From Dallia pectoralis (taxonomy: Eukaryota > Chordata > Actinopteri > Esociformes > Umbridae): a stretch of DNA of 64,000 nt. The stretch covers positions 17,329,918-17,393,917 of the forward strand of contig CM055730.1 of NCBI GenBank assembly GCA_029465975.1. The letters run 5' to 3'. Positions 63,361-64,000 of this stretch are shown piece after piece. Numbering within the stretch: the first letter of the stretch is position 1; every line of letters starts with the position of its first letter. The notes beneath the pieces are model-generated. The model did no database searches, was not told where the DNA came from, and worked only from the letters and a program-made list of their open reading frames with translations. A program made the translations under genes and the position numbers.

Positions 63361-64000
63361 TCTGCAAACATCCACAGTATTGACGGGACATTTGAAATAG
63401 GAGCTCTGATACGATGTTCAGTTTTCAAAGTGCTACGGATTCAACATAACTGGGCAGATGCTTACCACACAGTAACACTAACACACAGTCAATGCTTCAA
63501 AGCTTCTTTTGATCAAATTGCTTTTCCAAACCGCCACAGTTCTCTATGAAGAGCCAGTTTCAGTAGTTTAGTAGCTATCAGGCTCATCTACTTTAGATTG
63601 TGTGGAGTCCTGTAAAATATTACACGCAGTAGGTCAATATTGAATCCTGGTAGAGTTTAGAAATCCTTTAGTTCTGAGGTCAAACTATCCATCGTTCATC
63701 AGTCAGTATTATTTTATTAAGTTTCTTAACCTAAATATTACAGCAGATGCATAGTTATTGAAACAAATGTTGTAAAAGGGAAAATAATAAATGTATGTAT
63801 TTACTCGTCTAATCTCAGTTAATAAGATCCAACATGGATTTTTTTCGCCTTTCAGCGGACTACTGTAGACTGTTTTTAAAAGCTTCAGGTAATAAACAGT
63901 TTTTCAACACATTTCTCAAAGGGTTCAGAAAGCCTTGGTTTCCCATCACTAATACACAGACTGGGTGATCCTTTTGACATAACATTAAATATTACAAACA
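63361..64000. other. plpp4 intron 3, end of window
   Basis: No exon, transposon or array is recognised. The next coding exon must lie beyond base 64000. Confidence 0.5.

Noticed and set aside
60338..64000. Search for plpp4 exon 4 with the phosphatase motif region
   Set aside because: No sequence encoding the conserved KxxxxxxRP-type block or the preceding helix was found, so the exon lies outside the window.

Overview
This is vertebrate nuclear DNA, most likely from a ray-finned fish. The evidence is GT-AG introns of several to tens of kilobases, decayed Tc1/mariner and hAT transposons, tRNA-derived SINE copies with a 3' tail typical of fish genomes, a fish-type non-LTR retrotransposon 3' end, and very abundant CA/GT microsatellites. 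Nothing looks bacterial or phage. The species cannot be fixed from the sequence; a salmonid- or pike-like teleost is only a guess based on the repeat types.

Only one cellular gene is supported: the 5' part of plpp4 (phospholipid phosphatase 4, also called PPAPDC1A) on the + strand. Coding exon 1 is 27065-27153, exon 2 is 52590-52698 and exon 3 is 60247-60337. Together they give 289 coding bases, or 96 codons plus one base. The reading frame stays open across both junctions, and the protein closely matches the N-terminal quarter to third of PLPP4, with transmembrane segments 1 and 2. Intron 1 is about 25.4 kb, intron 2 about 7.5 kb, and intron 3 runs off the window. The catalytic phosphatase motifs lie in later exons, beyond base 64000.

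Region by region: 1-26.6 kb is upstream intergenic DNA. It holds a Tc1 remnant with a nested retrotransposon tail, a LINE fragment, a C2H2 zinc-finger pseudogene on the minus strand, four large minisatellites (a G-rich array, 14-bp, 26/32-bp and 41-bp units), a second Tc1 copy and a palindromic MITE. From 26.6 to 27.15 kb is the putative promoter, 5' UTR and exon 1. Intron 1 (27.15-52.6 kb) holds a hAT element with a perfect 8-bp target duplication, a SINE, an 18-bp minisatellite, a 52-bp-arm foldback, another Tc1 pseudogene, a LINE tail, a TA-flanked MITE, a GA microsatellite, and two mutually complementary compound CA and GT arrays. Intron 2 begins with a CA microsatellite 40 bp after the donor. 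It contains a pair of 341-bp LTR-like direct repeats flanking a GC-rich 27-bp minisatellite, then 17-bp and 52-bp tandem arrays and a SINE fragment. Intron 3 carries a partial duplicate of the end of exon 3 and its flank.

Tandem repeats make up roughly a sixth of the window. Almost every long open reading frame lies inside one of these arrays and is not a gene. No new multi-gene system is visible. The most interesting signals are structural: a 25-bp segment carrying the AATAAA signal inverted between two otherwise identical LTR-like repeats, complementary CA/GT arrays around plpp4 exon 2, and the decayed exon 3 duplicate.
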